Source: Rhizobium sp. N324 (GTDB lineage Bacteria > Pseudomonadota > Alphaproteobacteria > Rhizobiales > Rhizobiaceae). Taken from it: a stretch of 64,000 nucleotides of DNA. The notes under the pieces were generated by a model. The model worked only from the letters and a program-made list of their open reading frames with translations, was not told where the DNA came from and made no database searches. This document shows positions 36,247 through 45,369 of the stretch, in pieces (position 1 is the first letter of the stretch; every line of letters starts with the position of its first letter). Where the stretch lies: the NCBI RefSeq assembly GCF_001664485.1, contig NZ_CP013630.1, positions 499,001 to 563,000 of the forward strand, given 5' to 3'. The position numbers and the translations under genes are program-made.

Positions 36247-37539
36247 GTGAACACACCATATCGTCCGGTTTTTCCAGCGCTTTCCGGAGGGAGAGATTTG
36301 CATCTCGGTGCCCTGTTCATAAGCCATCATGTCCTCACCTCCGGTTCGGTCCGTAAGACGGCGCGGCGTTTCCAGCTGTCGCCTTCCACCGTCTCGACGG
36401 CGATCCGCCATCTCGAGACCGAACTGGCGATCAAGCTAACGGAACGCGCATCCGGCGAACTGGTGACGCTGCTTGCCAGCGGCCGAGTACTGGATGGCCT
36501 GGCGCCGATCACCGCCGCGATCGGTGAGCTCGGTCAATTCACCGGTCATGATGCCGCGGCCGCCGACGCCGCCGCGGCCTGGGCATCGCGCATTTCCGTC
36601 AAGATCGTCACCATCGAGCGGTTTCTCGAAGTCGCCGATCAGGGCAGCATCAATCGTGCCGCGCGCCGCCTTCGCCTGGGTCAGCCGCAGCTTTCGCTTC
36701 AGCTTGCCAATCTGGAGAAATTTCTGGGTCACCGGCTGTTCGAGCGGCAGGCGCATGGCTCGGTGCTGACGGAGGAGGGCAGGCGTGCCTACCAGATCTT
36801 CACGACGATCAGCCAGGCGTGGAACGATCTGAAGTCGTCGGCGGACGAGCGTTATCGGCGCGCGGCCCGGTCGCTGCGCATCGGCTCGATCATCCCCACC
36901 GGCTCGGAAAGCTGGGTGGCGCGCTGCCTGGGCTCGCTGGTTTCCGAATGGAATGCGCGGCGCAGCAACAATGCGATCTCGCTCGTTTCGATGACCGCCG
37001 ACGATCTGCGCGAGGCGCTGAAGAGCGGCCGCATCGATGTGGCGATCCTGGATTCGGTCTTCGGCCTGGACGACTTCCGCCATCGCGAACTGCTGCAGAC
37101 CGATATGGTGGTGATCGCACCGCCCGATAGTACCGGAACCACGGTCGCCGATCTCGTCGCCGGCCACGCTATCTGCATGCCGAGCCCGCGCACCGGCCTC
37201 GGCCACGCGGCCATGGCCTTCAGCGATGAACGTGCGCCCAACCGGCGCTTGCGCAGCCGGGATATCACCGCCGCGGATTCGCTGCCCGTCATCGTCGACC
37301 TCGTCGCCAATCACGGCTACGTCTCCTTTCTCGGCCGCGTCAGCGCCATGCCGATCGCCGATAAGGTGCGCATTGTCGATCTCGACGAATATCTGCCGAT
37401 GTCATATCACGTCGCCTACAACCATCGTAAAGCCGCCGCCGATGCCTCTGCCGCCATAATCGAGGCGGCGGCGAGACTTACGTCGGAAGCCGTCGCGCAG
37501 ACTGTGGCGCGCGCGCAAGCCAGGGAGAGTGCCGCGTGA
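36247..37539 (+). CDS. LysR-type regulator with two tandem HTH domains
   Basis: The 430-aa protein starts at GTG 36247. Residues about 19-78 form one LysR-type winged HTH (SGSVRKTARRFQLSPSTVST, IRHLETEL). Residues about 120-178 form a second, better conserved one (FLEVADQGSINRAARRLRLG, LFERQAHGSVLTEEG). A LysR substrate-binding domain fills the rest. Standard LysR proteins are about 300 aa with a single HTH, so the first domain is an addition. The stop overlaps the cutC start (GTGA), so the two proteins are translationally coupled. The ligand is unknown. Confidence 0.87.
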   Translation: MNTPYRPVFPALSGGRDLHLGALFISHHVLTSGSVRKTARRFQLSPSTVSTAIRHLETELAIKLTERASGELVTLLASGRVLDGLAPITAAIGELGQFTGHDAAAADAAAAWASRISVKIVTIERFLEVADQGSINRAARRLRLGQPQLSLQLANLEKFLGHRLFERQAHGSVLTEEGRRAYQIFTTISQAWNDLKSSADERYRRAARSLRIGSIIPTGSESWVARCLGSLVSEWNARRSNNAISLVSMTADDLREALKSGRIDVAILDSVFGLDDFRHRELLQTDMVVIAPPDSTGTTVADLVAGHAICMPSPRTGLGHAAMAFSDERAPNRRLRSRDITAADSLPVIVDLVANHGYVSFLGRVSAMPIADKVRIVDLDEYLPMSYHVAYNHRKAAADASAAIIEAAARLTSEAVAQTVARAQARESAA

Positions 37540-38264
37540 CCGTCCTGCTGGAAGTGTGTGTGGATAGCGCCGACGGCCTTGCCGCCGCCATCGAGGGCGG
37601 CGCCGACCGCATCGAGCTCTGCTCGGCGCTGGAGCTCGGCGGTCTGACGCCTTTGCCGAGCTTGATGCGGATCGCCGCTAGGGCGCGCATTCCTGTTTAT
37701 GCGATGATCCGCCCGCATGCCGGACCCTTCATCTTCGGCAGCGCCGACGAGGAAGCGATGCTGCTCGATATCGATGCCGTGCGCGCCGCCGGCCTTGCCG
37801 GCGTCGTCATCGGCGCCAACCGGCCGGACGGTACGCTCGACATGCCGCTGATCCACCGCCTGAAGGCGCATGCTGCCGGCTTGGGATCAACGCTGCACCG
37901 GGCTTTCGATCTGGTGCCGGATGCCGATCGGGCGCTGGAACAGGCGGTCGAACTCGGCGTTGAGCGCATCCTGACCTCGGGTTGCGCGTTGAAGGCCGCG
38001 GATGGCATCGAAACGCTGAAACGCCTCTCGGACAAGGCCGCCGGGCGTATCTCCATCATGCCCGGCAGCGGCATCCGCCCCGCCAATGTCGGCGCAATAT
38101 TGCAGGCGACCGGCGCCCGCGAGGTGCATGGTTCCTGCAGCTCGCCTGTGGAAAGCGCCGACCCCCGTGCGGTTGCCTTCGGCTTCGAAGCGAAGAGCAG
38201 CAATAGGACAGACAGTGCGGTTGTCAGGGAGATGTGCAGGGCGATTGCGTCAATGGAGCTTTAG
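37536..38264 (+). CDS. cutC: CutC family protein
   Basis: The 242-aa TIM-barrel protein starts at GTG 37536, overlapping the LysR-type stop by four bases. Motifs: LLEVCVDSADGLAAAIEGGA, DRIELCSALELGGLTPL, PVYAMIRPHAG, STLHRAFDL, ILTSGCALKA and IMPGSGIRPANV. CutC was named for copper homeostasis in E. coli, but its biochemical role remains uncertain and some members are linked to sugar or glycan loci. Coupling to a LysR regulator is consistent with regulation by a small ligand. Confidence 0.9.
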   Translation: MTVLLEVCVDSADGLAAAIEGGADRIELCSALELGGLTPLPSLMRIAARARIPVYAMIRPHAGPFIFGSADEEAMLLDIDAVRAAGLAGVVIGANRPDGTLDMPLIHRLKAHAAGLGSTLHRAFDLVPDADRALEQAVELGVERILTSGCALKAADGIETLKRLSDKAAGRISIMPGSGIRPANVGAILQATGAREVHGSCSSPVESADPRAVAFGFEAKSSNRTDSAVVREMCRAIASMEL

Positions 38265-38318
38265 CGGTCTCGCATTCCGGGCGGAAAGTGTGATGCGCTT
38301 TTGAACGCGAATGCAGTG

Positions 38319-38720
38319 CTTGCCGCATGGGTCCTCGGGTCAAGCCCGAGGACGACGGAGGGTGGAGGAACGCGTGCGGCAAGGACCGCAAATGCGTGGT
38401 GATTTTTGTGGGAATCGCCGTCTTTGTTTGAGCGATCCGCACGCAAAGCCGCCTGCGCATTTTGCTGAAATTCCTCCCGACGTCCCGCCTCTTGCCGCAT
38501 GGGTCCTCGGGTCAAGCCCGAGGACGACGGCGGGTGGGGAAACACGTGCGGCAAGGACCGCAAGGGCGTGGTGATTTTTGTGGGATTGCCGTCTTTGTTT
38601 GAGCGATCCGCACGCAAAACCGCCTGCGCATTTTTGCTGGAATTGCTCCGAACGTCCCGCTTCTTGCCGCGCGGACTCCCCACTCTCCGTCATACTCGGG
38701 CTTGACCCGAGTATCCCACG
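38319..38720. repeat. Tandem array of a ~172-bp palindrome-containing repeat (2.3 copies)
   Basis: The units start with CTTGCCGCATGG at 38319 and 38492 and CTTGCCGCGCGG at 38663, spacing 173 and 171 bp. Each full unit contains GTCCTCGGGTCAAGCCCGAGGAC, reported here as arms GTCCTCGGG / CCCGAGGAC. TTTGAGCGATCCGCACGCAA and GCATTTTTGCTGGAATT-type tails follow. The third unit is truncated after a TCGGGCTTGACCCGA hairpin. It fills the cutC to dehydrogenase gap. Confidence 0.85.
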
Positions 38721-38754
38721 CCGCGCACTCCACGTACGTCTTACCCGTGGTACC

Positions 38755-39774
38755 CTAACCCCCAACCCGGATCACCGCCTTGATCAGCCCGCTCTTCTCA
38801 TGTGCCCAGCGGGCGAGATCGCGCGGCGCATCGGCAAGCGTCGTGCGATGGGTGATCAGCTTATCCACCGGCACCAGCCGCTTGGCGATCGAATCCGCCA
38901 CATGTTCGAAATCGGCGCGAGTGGCGTTGCGGCTGCCGATCAGCGTCATTTCGCGTTTGTGGAATTCGGGATCGGAGAAGCGGATGTCGTCCTTGACGAC
39001 GCTGACCAGCACCAGCGCGCCGCCATGGGCGACGAAGGAGAAGGCTTTTTCCATCGATGGGCCGTAACCCGTGGCATCGAAGACCACGTCGAAACCATCG
39101 CCATTGGTTTTTTCCCGCACGGCATCAGCGGTCATTTCATTGGCGACGATGCCGGAGGTGAAGCCGAAGCGCTCGGCCGCCATCTGCAGCCGCTCGGCGC
39201 TGGTATCGAGCAGCGTCACCTCATGGCCGGCAATGCGCGAGAAGATCGCCGCGCCGAGCCCGATCGGGCCGGCGCCGATGACGAGCGCCTTGGCGCCGGC
39301 GCCGGTCATCGAACGGCGCACCGCATGGGCGCCGATCGCCAGGAACTCGACGGTTGCCGCTGCCTCGAGGCTTAAGCCCTCGGCGGCATAGAGGTTGCCT
39401 GCCGGAACCGAGATCTCCTCGCAGAAGGCGCCGTCCGTATGGACGCCGAGCACCTTGATATTGGTGCAGCAATTCGGCTTGCCCTTGATGCAGGCGACAC
39501 ATTGGCCGCAGGAGAGATAGGGATTGACGATGACGGGTGTTCCCGCCGCCATGGCGACGCCGTCGCCGGCTTCCAGCACCGTCGCCGAGACCTCATGTCC
39601 CATCACCCGGGGATATTCGAGGAAAGGATGTTTGCCCTCGAAGATGTGGTAATCGGTGCCACAGATGCCGACATGGCTGACGGCGAGCCGAACCCAGCCG
39701 GGCGCCGGTGCCGCAGGCGAAGGACGCTCGACGATCTCGAGCACGCCGGGCTCCCGGCAAACAACTGCTTTCAT
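38755..39774 (-). CDS. Zinc-dependent medium-chain alcohol dehydrogenase
   Basis: The 339-aa protein has the catalytic zinc ligand segment VGICGTDYHIFEGKHPF and GHEVS. A structural zinc lobe follows with four Cys (CGQCVACIKGKPNCC), and then the cofactor motif VIGAGPIGLGAAIFS. The family includes sorbitol, threonine and L-galactonate/idonate-type dehydrogenases. It is the last gene of the L-fucose-like catabolic cluster and could oxidise a 2-keto-3-deoxy sugar acid or a sugar alcohol. That substrate is inferred from neighbours. Confidence 0.88.
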   Translation of the reverse strand: MKAVVCREPGVLEIVERPSPAAPAPGWVRLAVSHVGICGTDYHIFEGKHPFLEYPRVMGHEVSATVLEAGDGVAMAAGTPVIVNPYLSCGQCVACIKGKPNCCTNIKVLGVHTDGAFCEEISVPAGNLYAAEGLSLEAAATVEFLAIGAHAVRRSMTGAGAKALVIGAGPIGLGAAIFSRIAGHEVTLLDTSAERLQMAAERFGFTSGIVANEMTADAVREKTNGDGFDVVFDATGYGPSMEKAFSFVAHGGALVLVSVVKDDIRFSDPEFHKREMTLIGSRNATRADFEHVADSIAKRLVPVDKLITHRTTLADAPRDLARWAHEKSGLIKAVIRVGG

Positions 39775-39836
39775 GACGGGTCTCGCATTCCTGGAAATTT
39801 AAGAAGCCGGCTGTTCGACCGGCTTCTCTGTGTTTC

Positions 39837-40811
39837 TCAATTGCTCTTGCGGCGGCGCAGCTGGTCGAAGAAGACGATCACGATGATCAGCAGACCGGTG
39901 ATGATGCGCTGCCAGAAGGAGTTGACGTTCAGAAGGTTGGCGCCGTTGTTGATGGTGGCGAGGATGAAGGCGCCGATCAGCGGCCCGTGCACCGAGCCGA
40001 CCGCGCCGAACAGGCTGGTGCCGCCGATGACCGAGGAGGCGATCGCCTGCAGTTCCCAGCCATCGGCCTGCGTCGCATTGCCGATGGCGATGCGCGAGGC
40101 GAGCAGCACGCCGACGAAGGCGGCAAAGCCCGCCGACAGGATATAGGCAAGGTAGATCATGCCCTTGACGTTGACGCCGGAAAGGCGCGCAGCTTCAGCG
40201 TTCGAGCCGACGGCGAAGAGATAGCGGCCCCAGCGGCTCAGATGCAGGAAGACGAAGGACGGCACCGCCACCAGGATGACCATCCAGAACAGGCTCGGAA
40301 TGCCGAGGAAATCGGCGCGGGCGAAATTGCTGAAACCCTCGTCGGTGATGCTGATCGTCGAACCGTTGGTGATCAGCAGGCCGATGCCGCGCAGCGATGT
40401 CAGCGTCGCCAGCGTGATGATGAAGGGTGGCAGGCCCATATGCACGATGCCGAAGCCGTGGAAGGCGCCGATCGCCACGCCGATGGCGAGCGTCAGCACG
40501 ATCGCCCCCCAAAGCGGCACGCCCGCCTGCAAAAGCCAGGCGATGATGACGGTGCAGAAGCCGACGATGGCGCCGACGGAAAGATCGATGCCGGCGGTGA
40601 TGATGACGAAGGTCTGGCCGAGCGCCAGGATCGCCGTCATTGCGCCTTGACGCAGCAGGTTGGAAATATTGAGCGGCGTCCAGAAGCTCTCGGTGACGAA
40701 GCCGAGCACGACCCAGAGGAAGATCAGCAGGCCGATCAGGGTCAGGCCGAACAGGATGTTCATCTTCCGGCGTGGCGGCGGCGCGACGATTTCGGTGGGG
40801 GTGGCAGTCAT
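39837..40811 (-). CDS. Ribose-type sugar ABC transporter permease
   Basis: The 324-aa inner-membrane protein (BPD_transp_2) has about eight to ten helices. Signatures are TFVIITAGIDLSVGAIVGF, LPPFIITLATLTSLRGIG, and the C-terminal GGTSLFGAVGSVHGPLIGAF. It belongs with the ATPase at 40932 and binding protein at 42607 in one minus-strand operon. These are classed as a deoxy-sugar importer from gene context. Confidence 0.92.
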   Translation of the reverse strand: MTATPTEIVAPPPRRKMNILFGLTLIGLLIFLWVVLGFVTESFWTPLNISNLLRQGAMTAILALGQTFVIITAGIDLSVGAIVGFCTVIIAWLLQAGVPLWGAIVLTLAIGVAIGAFHGFGIVHMGLPPFIITLATLTSLRGIGLLITNGSTISITDEGFSNFARADFLGIPSLFWMVILVAVPSFVFLHLSRWGRYLFAVGSNAEAARLSGVNVKGMIYLAYILSAGFAAFVGVLLASRIAIGNATQADGWELQAIASSVIGGTSLFGAVGSVHGPLIGAFILATINNGANLLNVNSFWQRIITGLLIIVIVFFDQLRRRKSN

Positions 40812-40814
40812 GAA

Positions 40815-40930
40815 TTTTCTCCCTCTTAGAGAATTTCCGTTTTTTCGAATGACGGAAATGCTCTATCTCTTTGTTCTCACGCAAATTCCGGAGGCAAAAC
40901 CGCTACGCACTTTTGCTGGAATTGCTTGTG
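40815..40930. repeat. Rhizobial GAATTTCCG / GCTGGAATTGCT intergenic palindromes
   Basis: TTTCCGT / ACGGAAA form one hairpin (40827 and 40844 regions). GCAAATTCCGGAGGCAAAAC and TTTTGCTGGAATTGC follow, matching the tail of the 38.3-kb repeat units. It lies between ABC ATPase and permease genes. Confidence 0.55.
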
Positions 40931-40931
40931 C

Positions 40932-42485
40932 TCAGACACCGATCGCTTCGCTGAGCACTTGTTCATGCGTCGCCGCGTGGAAATCATGGCTCGCGACGAG
41001 CTTGCCGCCGCGGAAGACATGCAGCCGGTCGGCCAGTTCGTAGACCTCGGGCAGGTAGGATGAGATCAGAATGATGCCCGCCCCCTCCTTCAGCAGCTTG
41101 GCGAACAGCCTGTAGATTTCCGCCTTGGTGCCGACGTCGACGCCGACTGTGGGTTCGTCGAAGATGAACAGCCGGGCACCGTGGCTCAGCCACTTGCCGA
41201 TGACGATCTTCTGCTGGTTGCCGCCCGACATGCTGGAGGCCGGGACGCGCCGGCTCGGCGTCTTGATGCTGAGATTGCGGATCTGCCCGTCGGCATTGGC
41301 CGATTCCCGCGCGTGGTTGATGACGGGCCCGTGGCTCAGCCGTCCGAACACCGGCAGGTTGATGTTGAGGCCGATCGGCAGGTTGAGGCAAAGCCCCTGG
41401 TCGCGCCGGCTTTCCGGCGCCAGCGCAATGCCGAGCTCCATCGCCGTGCGTTCGTTCTTAATATCGACAGGCTTGCCCATCCACTGGATGTCGCCTGCGC
41501 TGATCGGCTGGCGCCCGTAGAGGCCGAGCGCGAATTCGCTGCGCCCGGCGCCGATCAACCCGTAGAGACCGACGATCTGCCCGGCTTTGACGCTGAGCGA
41601 CACGTCTTCGAAGCCCGGGCCGGAAAGTCCGCGGACCTCGACGATCGTCTCGCCGATGGCGATCTCTTCCTTGTGGTAGATCTGTTCGATCGAGCGGTTG
41701 ATCATCAGCGCGATCAGCTCGGCATCGTTGGTTTCGCCGATCAGCCGCGTGCCGACATGGGTGCCGTCGCGCAGCACCGAGACACGATCGGCAAGCTCGA
41801 AGACTTCCTCCATGCGGTGGCTGATATAGACGATGGTGACGCCTTCGCCCTGCAGGCGGCGGATCAGCTTGAACAGCTGCGCCGATTCCTGGCGGGTGAG
41901 ATAGGCTGTCGGTTCGTCGAAGATCAGGAACTGGGTGCCGCGCATTGCCGCGCGCGCGGTTGCCACCAGCTGCTGCTGGCCGATCGTCAGCGAACTCAGC
42001 AGCGCGCCGGCCGGCAGGCCGAAGCCGAGATCGTCGAGCACGGCCTGCGCCAGCTTCTCCATCTGCTTTTTGCGCATCAGGCCGTAGCGGTTCACCTCGT
42101 CGCCGAGGAAGAGGTTGGCGGCGACCGTCAGGTGCCGGCAGAGCACGACTTCCTGGTGCACGGCGTTGATGCCGCGGGCGATCGCCTCGTTCGGTGTCGA
42201 CAAGCCCACAGGCTGGCCGCACCACAGCACTTCGCCGGCCGTGCGGGTGATGACGCCGGTCAGCAATTTGATCAGGGTGGATTTGCCGGCGCCGTTTTCG
42301 CCGACGATCGCGTGGATTTCACCGGCGAGAAAGGTCAGCGTCGCCGGCTTCAGCGCCTGCACATGACCGTAATTCTTCTGCAGGCCCTTGAGTTCGAGGA
42401 TAGGCGATCCGGTGGGAATGCGATTGGCTTCTTTCAGCGTGGCGCTGTCATCGTGGCGATGACTGACCTCTTCCAGTCCGATCAT
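40932..42485 (-). CDS. Ribose-type ABC transporter ATPase, two nucleotide-binding domains
   Basis: The ATPase is 517 aa from ATG 42485, preceded by GAGGAGGAGAGG. The first domain is complete: Walker A GENGAGKST, signature LTIGQQQLVATARA, Walker B LIFDEPTAYL. The second has the usual degenerate Walker A YGLIGAGRSE, signature MSGGNQQKIVIGKWL and IFDEPTVGVDVG. This RbsA/MglA arrangement is typical of CUT2 sugar importers. It energises the permease at 39837 and belongs to the putative L-fucose-like operon. Confidence 0.93.
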   Translation of the reverse strand: MIGLEEVSHRHDDSATLKEANRIPTGSPILELKGLQKNYGHVQALKPATLTFLAGEIHAIVGENGAGKSTLIKLLTGVITRTAGEVLWCGQPVGLSTPNEAIARGINAVHQEVVLCRHLTVAANLFLGDEVNRYGLMRKKQMEKLAQAVLDDLGFGLPAGALLSSLTIGQQQLVATARAAMRGTQFLIFDEPTAYLTRQESAQLFKLIRRLQGEGVTIVYISHRMEEVFELADRVSVLRDGTHVGTRLIGETNDAELIALMINRSIEQIYHKEEIAIGETIVEVRGLSGPGFEDVSLSVKAGQIVGLYGLIGAGRSEFALGLYGRQPISAGDIQWMGKPVDIKNERTAMELGIALAPESRRDQGLCLNLPIGLNINLPVFGRLSHGPVINHARESANADGQIRNLSIKTPSRRVPASSMSGGNQQKIVIGKWLSHGARLFIFDEPTVGVDVGTKAEIYRLFAKLLKEGAGIILISSYLPEVYELADRLHVFRGGKLVASHDFHAATHEQVLSEAIGV

Positions 42486-42606
42486 GGACCTCTCCTCCTC
42501 TTGTCGTCTCTCGCTCCATCCCTGCTGAACCATAACATGGCCCCGGATAACATGGATGGAAAAAGCCGCGCCGATTTTTGAAGCCGGCGCGGCTTGTCTG
42601 TCGTGC

Positions 42607-43596
42607 TTACTTGATCTTCGGGTTCAGCAGTGCGTCGATCTTCGGATCGGCCATATTCGCCTTGGTGACGAGGTTGGCGCCGGTGTCGACATTGGCCTCG
42701 ACCTTCTCGCCCTTGGAGACGGCAAGCGCGGTCTTGATGCCGTCATAGCCCATGCGATAGGGGTCCTGAACGACGAGGCCGGCAATGGCGCCGTCCTTGA
42801 GGAAGCCGACCGTCTTGTCGTCGCTGTCGAAGCCGATGACCTTGATCTTGTCGCCGAGCTTGTTTTCGGCGATCGCCTGGCCAACGCCCTGCGCCAGGAT
42901 GAGGTTCGAGGCGAAGACGCCGACGAGCTTCGGGTTGGCGGTGATCAGGTCGGTCATCATGTTGAGGCCGGTCGTCGCCTGGCCGTCGCCATACTTGTCG
43001 GCGATGACCTTCAGGCCGGGATGCTTGGTCTTGATCTGATCCAGGAAGCCTTCGCGGCGCTGTTCCAGCGAGCCGACGCCGGGAAGATTGGTGAGGATGA
43101 CGATGTCGCCTTCTTCCTTGCCCGTCATCTCCTTAATGGCAGCGGCAAGACCATCGGCGGCGATGCGGCCGCCCTGGACGTTGTCGGTCGTCAGGAACGA
43201 CTTGAACGCCTTGGAGTCGGCGCCGGAGTCGATGCCGATGATCGGAACCGACTTGGCGGCTTCATCGATCGGCTTGCCGAGCGCCTTGAATTCGGTCGGC
43301 GAAATGACGATAGCGGCCGGCTTGCCGGCAACGGCGTTCTCCAGAATGCTGATCTGGCCATTGATGTCGGATTCTGCCTGGGCGCCGAGTTCCGGCACCT
43401 TGACGCCGAGATCCTGGCCTGCCTTGCGGGCGCCGGCCAGCACGATCTGCCAGTAGAAGGACGTCGTGTCCTTGACGATGATCGGGATCGTCACGTCGGC
43501 GGCAAAGGACGTGACCGGCATCGCCGTGGCAATGACGGCGGCGCCGGCAAGCGCGGTAAAGGCGCGGCGCGACAGAAGGGATTTCACGATGGTCAT
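42607..43596 (-). CDS. Periplasmic sugar-binding protein (ribose/deoxy-sugar type)
   Basis: The start ATG 43596 follows GGAGAA. The precursor is 329 aa, with signal peptide MTIVKSLLSRRAFTALAGAA and cleavage after TSFAA. The mature part has the periplasmic-binding fold of CUT2 systems: IPIIVKDTTSFYWQIVLAGA, AIVISPTEFKALGKPI, VPIIGIDSGAD, GFDSDDKTVGFLKDGAIAG. The 15-bp-plus palindrome at 43661 in its leader suggests control by the GntR protein at 47108. Its ligand is probably a 6-deoxy-hexose, judging from neighbours. Confidence 0.92.
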   Translation of the reverse strand: MTIVKSLLSRRAFTALAGAAVIATAMPVTSFAADVTIPIIVKDTTSFYWQIVLAGARKAGQDLGVKVPELGAQAESDINGQISILENAVAGKPAAIVISPTEFKALGKPIDEAAKSVPIIGIDSGADSKAFKSFLTTDNVQGGRIAADGLAAAIKEMTGKEEGDIVILTNLPGVGSLEQRREGFLDQIKTKHPGLKVIADKYGDGQATTGLNMMTDLITANPKLVGVFASNLILAQGVGQAIAENKLGDKIKVIGFDSDDKTVGFLKDGAIAGLVVQDPYRMGYDGIKTALAVSKGEKVEANVDTGANLVTKANMADPKIDALLNPKIK

Positions 43597-43660
43597 AAGG
43601 GTTCTCCTCTCAGGATGCGTTCTCCTCCGAATAAACCGGCCGCTGAACGCAGGCGGACGA

Positions 43661-43685
43661 TTTTTATCGATAAAAAACATTTGCA
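43661..43685. promoter_or_regulatory. Palindromic operator candidate of the deoxy-sugar cluster, site 1
   Basis: TTTTTATCGATAAAAA at 43661-43676 is a perfect 16-bp palindrome. The 25 bp 43661-43685 match 46937-46961 at 21 positions. It lies 65-90 bp upstream of the binding-protein start. Confidence 0.65.
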
Positions 43686-43801
43686 AGGAGAAGCTAGCCG
43701 AGGCGCAATCAAATTGCAAGAGTGCCGATCCGGCTTTTTTGCTTTGGTAAACTCCTCCCAAGCAACTGATTTTATTCCAATACAACGATAGCCTAAAATA
43801 G

Positions 43802-44251
43802 CTACCGGCCGAGATCGACCTCGTGCGGATGCACGACGCCCTTTTTCAAAATCAGGTTGCCATACAGCCGGAATTCCGTCGTCGCGACGATATAGGCAGC
43901 CTTGCGGGCCATCGCGTAGAAGGCGAAACGCTCGACCGGCACGATCGCAAAATCGCCGGCGCGCCTGGAGACGATCTGCTGGAACTCGGCGCAGACCTCC
44001 GGCACGGCGTGCGGGTCGCCGACCACCTCCATCCGCCAGGCCGTTTCCGGCACGAAGGTGTCGAGCGGCATGTGGGCGAGGATCGCCTCGGCCATCGCGG
44101 TGGCGCTGACGCCGTCGGCGCGAATGACCGGCGGGCCCATCGAGCCCGAGGGGAAATTGGCGTCCGCGATGACGATGTCGTCGCCATGTCCCATCGTCTT
44201 CAATGCGTGGAGCAGGTCGGGGCCGAGCAGCGGATGAATACCCTTGAGCAT
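43802..44251 (-). CDS. L-fucose/ribose mutarotase family protein (FucU/RbsD)
   Basis: The 149-aa protein starts MLKGIHPLLGPDLLHALKTM, has the conserved MGHGDDIVIADANFP, and ends TEFRLYGNLILKKGV. This family converts anomers of L-fucose (FucU) or pyranose forms of ribose (RbsD). Beside an aldo-keto reductase that acts on the beta or alpha anomer, mutarotation would speed flux. It is distinct from the 9991 paralogue (about half identical over aligned motifs). Confidence 0.88.
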   Translation of the reverse strand: MLKGIHPLLGPDLLHALKTMGHGDDIVIADANFPSGSMGPPVIRADGVSATAMAEAILAHMPLDTFVPETAWRMEVVGDPHAVPEVCAEFQQIVSRRAGDFAIVPVERFAFYAMARKAAYIVATTEFRLYGNLILKKGVVHPHEVDLGR

Positions 44252-44260
44252 AGTGGTTCC

Positions 44261-45280
44261 TCAGACTCGGACGGCTTCGGCGCCGAGCGGCGGCGCGACC
44301 AGCGTATAGGGTTCGAATTCGGCATAGATCTCGTCGGCAAGCCGTGGCTCGACGATCTCCATGTTGCGGATCAGGCTCGACGGTTTGGCGGTGCCGATCA
44401 GCACCGATGCGACGATCGGCTCGCGCAGCGGAAACTGCAGGGCGGGTGCGGCCAGCGGCACGCCGTGGCGCTTGGCGATCGCCTCCATGGCGCCGACCTT
44501 GGCCAGCACCTCCTCATCGGCCGGCATATAGTCGAAATGGGCGCCCGGCACCGGGCCGGTGGCGAGAATGCCGGAGTTGAAGACGCCGCCGACGACCAGC
44601 GATGTGCCCTTCTGCCTGCAGAGCGGCAAGAGTTCGGCGACGGCCGAGCGGTCGAGCAGCGTGTAGCGGCCGGCCATCAGGATGCAGTCGAGATCGGCGT
44701 TGCGCATGACGTCGAGGCAGACGGGCACTTCGTTGACGCCGAGGCCGAAGGCGGCGATGGCACCGGAGGATTTCAGTTCTTCGAGCGCCTTGATGCCGGA
44801 ATCGAGCAGTTGCTTCTGGTAGACCGCATTCTTCGCCGCGCCATGCGTATAGCCGCCGATGTCGTGCACATAGAGAATATCGATGCGGTTGAGGCCGAGG
44901 CGGGCATAGCTGAATTCGACCGAGCGCATGATGCCGTCATAGGAATAGTCGTAATCGGCATCGAAGGAGAGGGGATCGACATAGCTGTAATCGGGCACGG
45001 TGCCGGTCAGCACCGGCCGAAGCAGCCGGCCGACCTTGGTGGAGAGCACGTAAGAGCCATCAGGCTGGTCGCGCAGGAAATCGCCGACGCGGCGTTCGGC
45101 CAGGCCGAGTCCGTACCAGGGGGCTACGTCGAAATAGCGGATGCCGCTATCCCAGGCCGCCTGCAGCGTTTCCATCGCTACCTCGCGCGGGCAGGCGCGG
45201 TAAAGACCGCCGAGCGCTGCCGCGCCGAAGCTGATTTCGGTCACCTCGAGCCCGGTCTTGCCGATGCGTCTCGTCTTCAT
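44261..45280 (-). CDS. Aldo-keto reductase (L-fucose / D-threo-aldose 1-dehydrogenase type)
   Basis: The start is ATG 45280. ATG 45283 is just one base from AGGAGG, so the second ATG is preferred, giving 339 aa. The AKR catalytic set is visible: Asp and Tyr in YFDVAPWYGLGLAERRVGDF, Lys in LSTKVGR, His in LYVHDIGG. Members of this branch (D-threo-aldose 1-dehydrogenase, pyridoxal 4-dehydrogenase) oxidise L-fucose to L-fuconolactone with NAD(P). It is 9 bp from the mutarotase gene. Function is inferred from family and context. Confidence 0.87.
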   Translation of the reverse strand: MKTRRIGKTGLEVTEISFGAAALGGLYRACPREVAMETLQAAWDSGIRYFDVAPWYGLGLAERRVGDFLRDQPDGSYVLSTKVGRLLRPVLTGTVPDYSYVDPLSFDADYDYSYDGIMRSVEFSYARLGLNRIDILYVHDIGGYTHGAAKNAVYQKQLLDSGIKALEELKSSGAIAAFGLGVNEVPVCLDVMRNADLDCILMAGRYTLLDRSAVAELLPLCRQKGTSLVVGGVFNSGILATGPVPGAHFDYMPADEEVLAKVGAMEAIAKRHGVPLAAPALQFPLREPIVASVLIGTAKPSSLIRNMEIVEPRLADEIYAEFEPYTLVAPPLGAEAVRV

Positions 45281-45369
45281 CATGCCTCCTTACGAAGAAC
45301 GTGAAATTTTCAGGGCAATTCCAGGAAAAGCGTGAAGCGGTTTCCCGGCAATGCGTCGAAACTAAAAGG

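Noticed and set aside
38319..38720. CRISPR array considered because of regular spacing
   Set aside because: The repeat unit is about 172 bp with no short spacers, only 2.3 copies are present, and there are no cas genes in the window.
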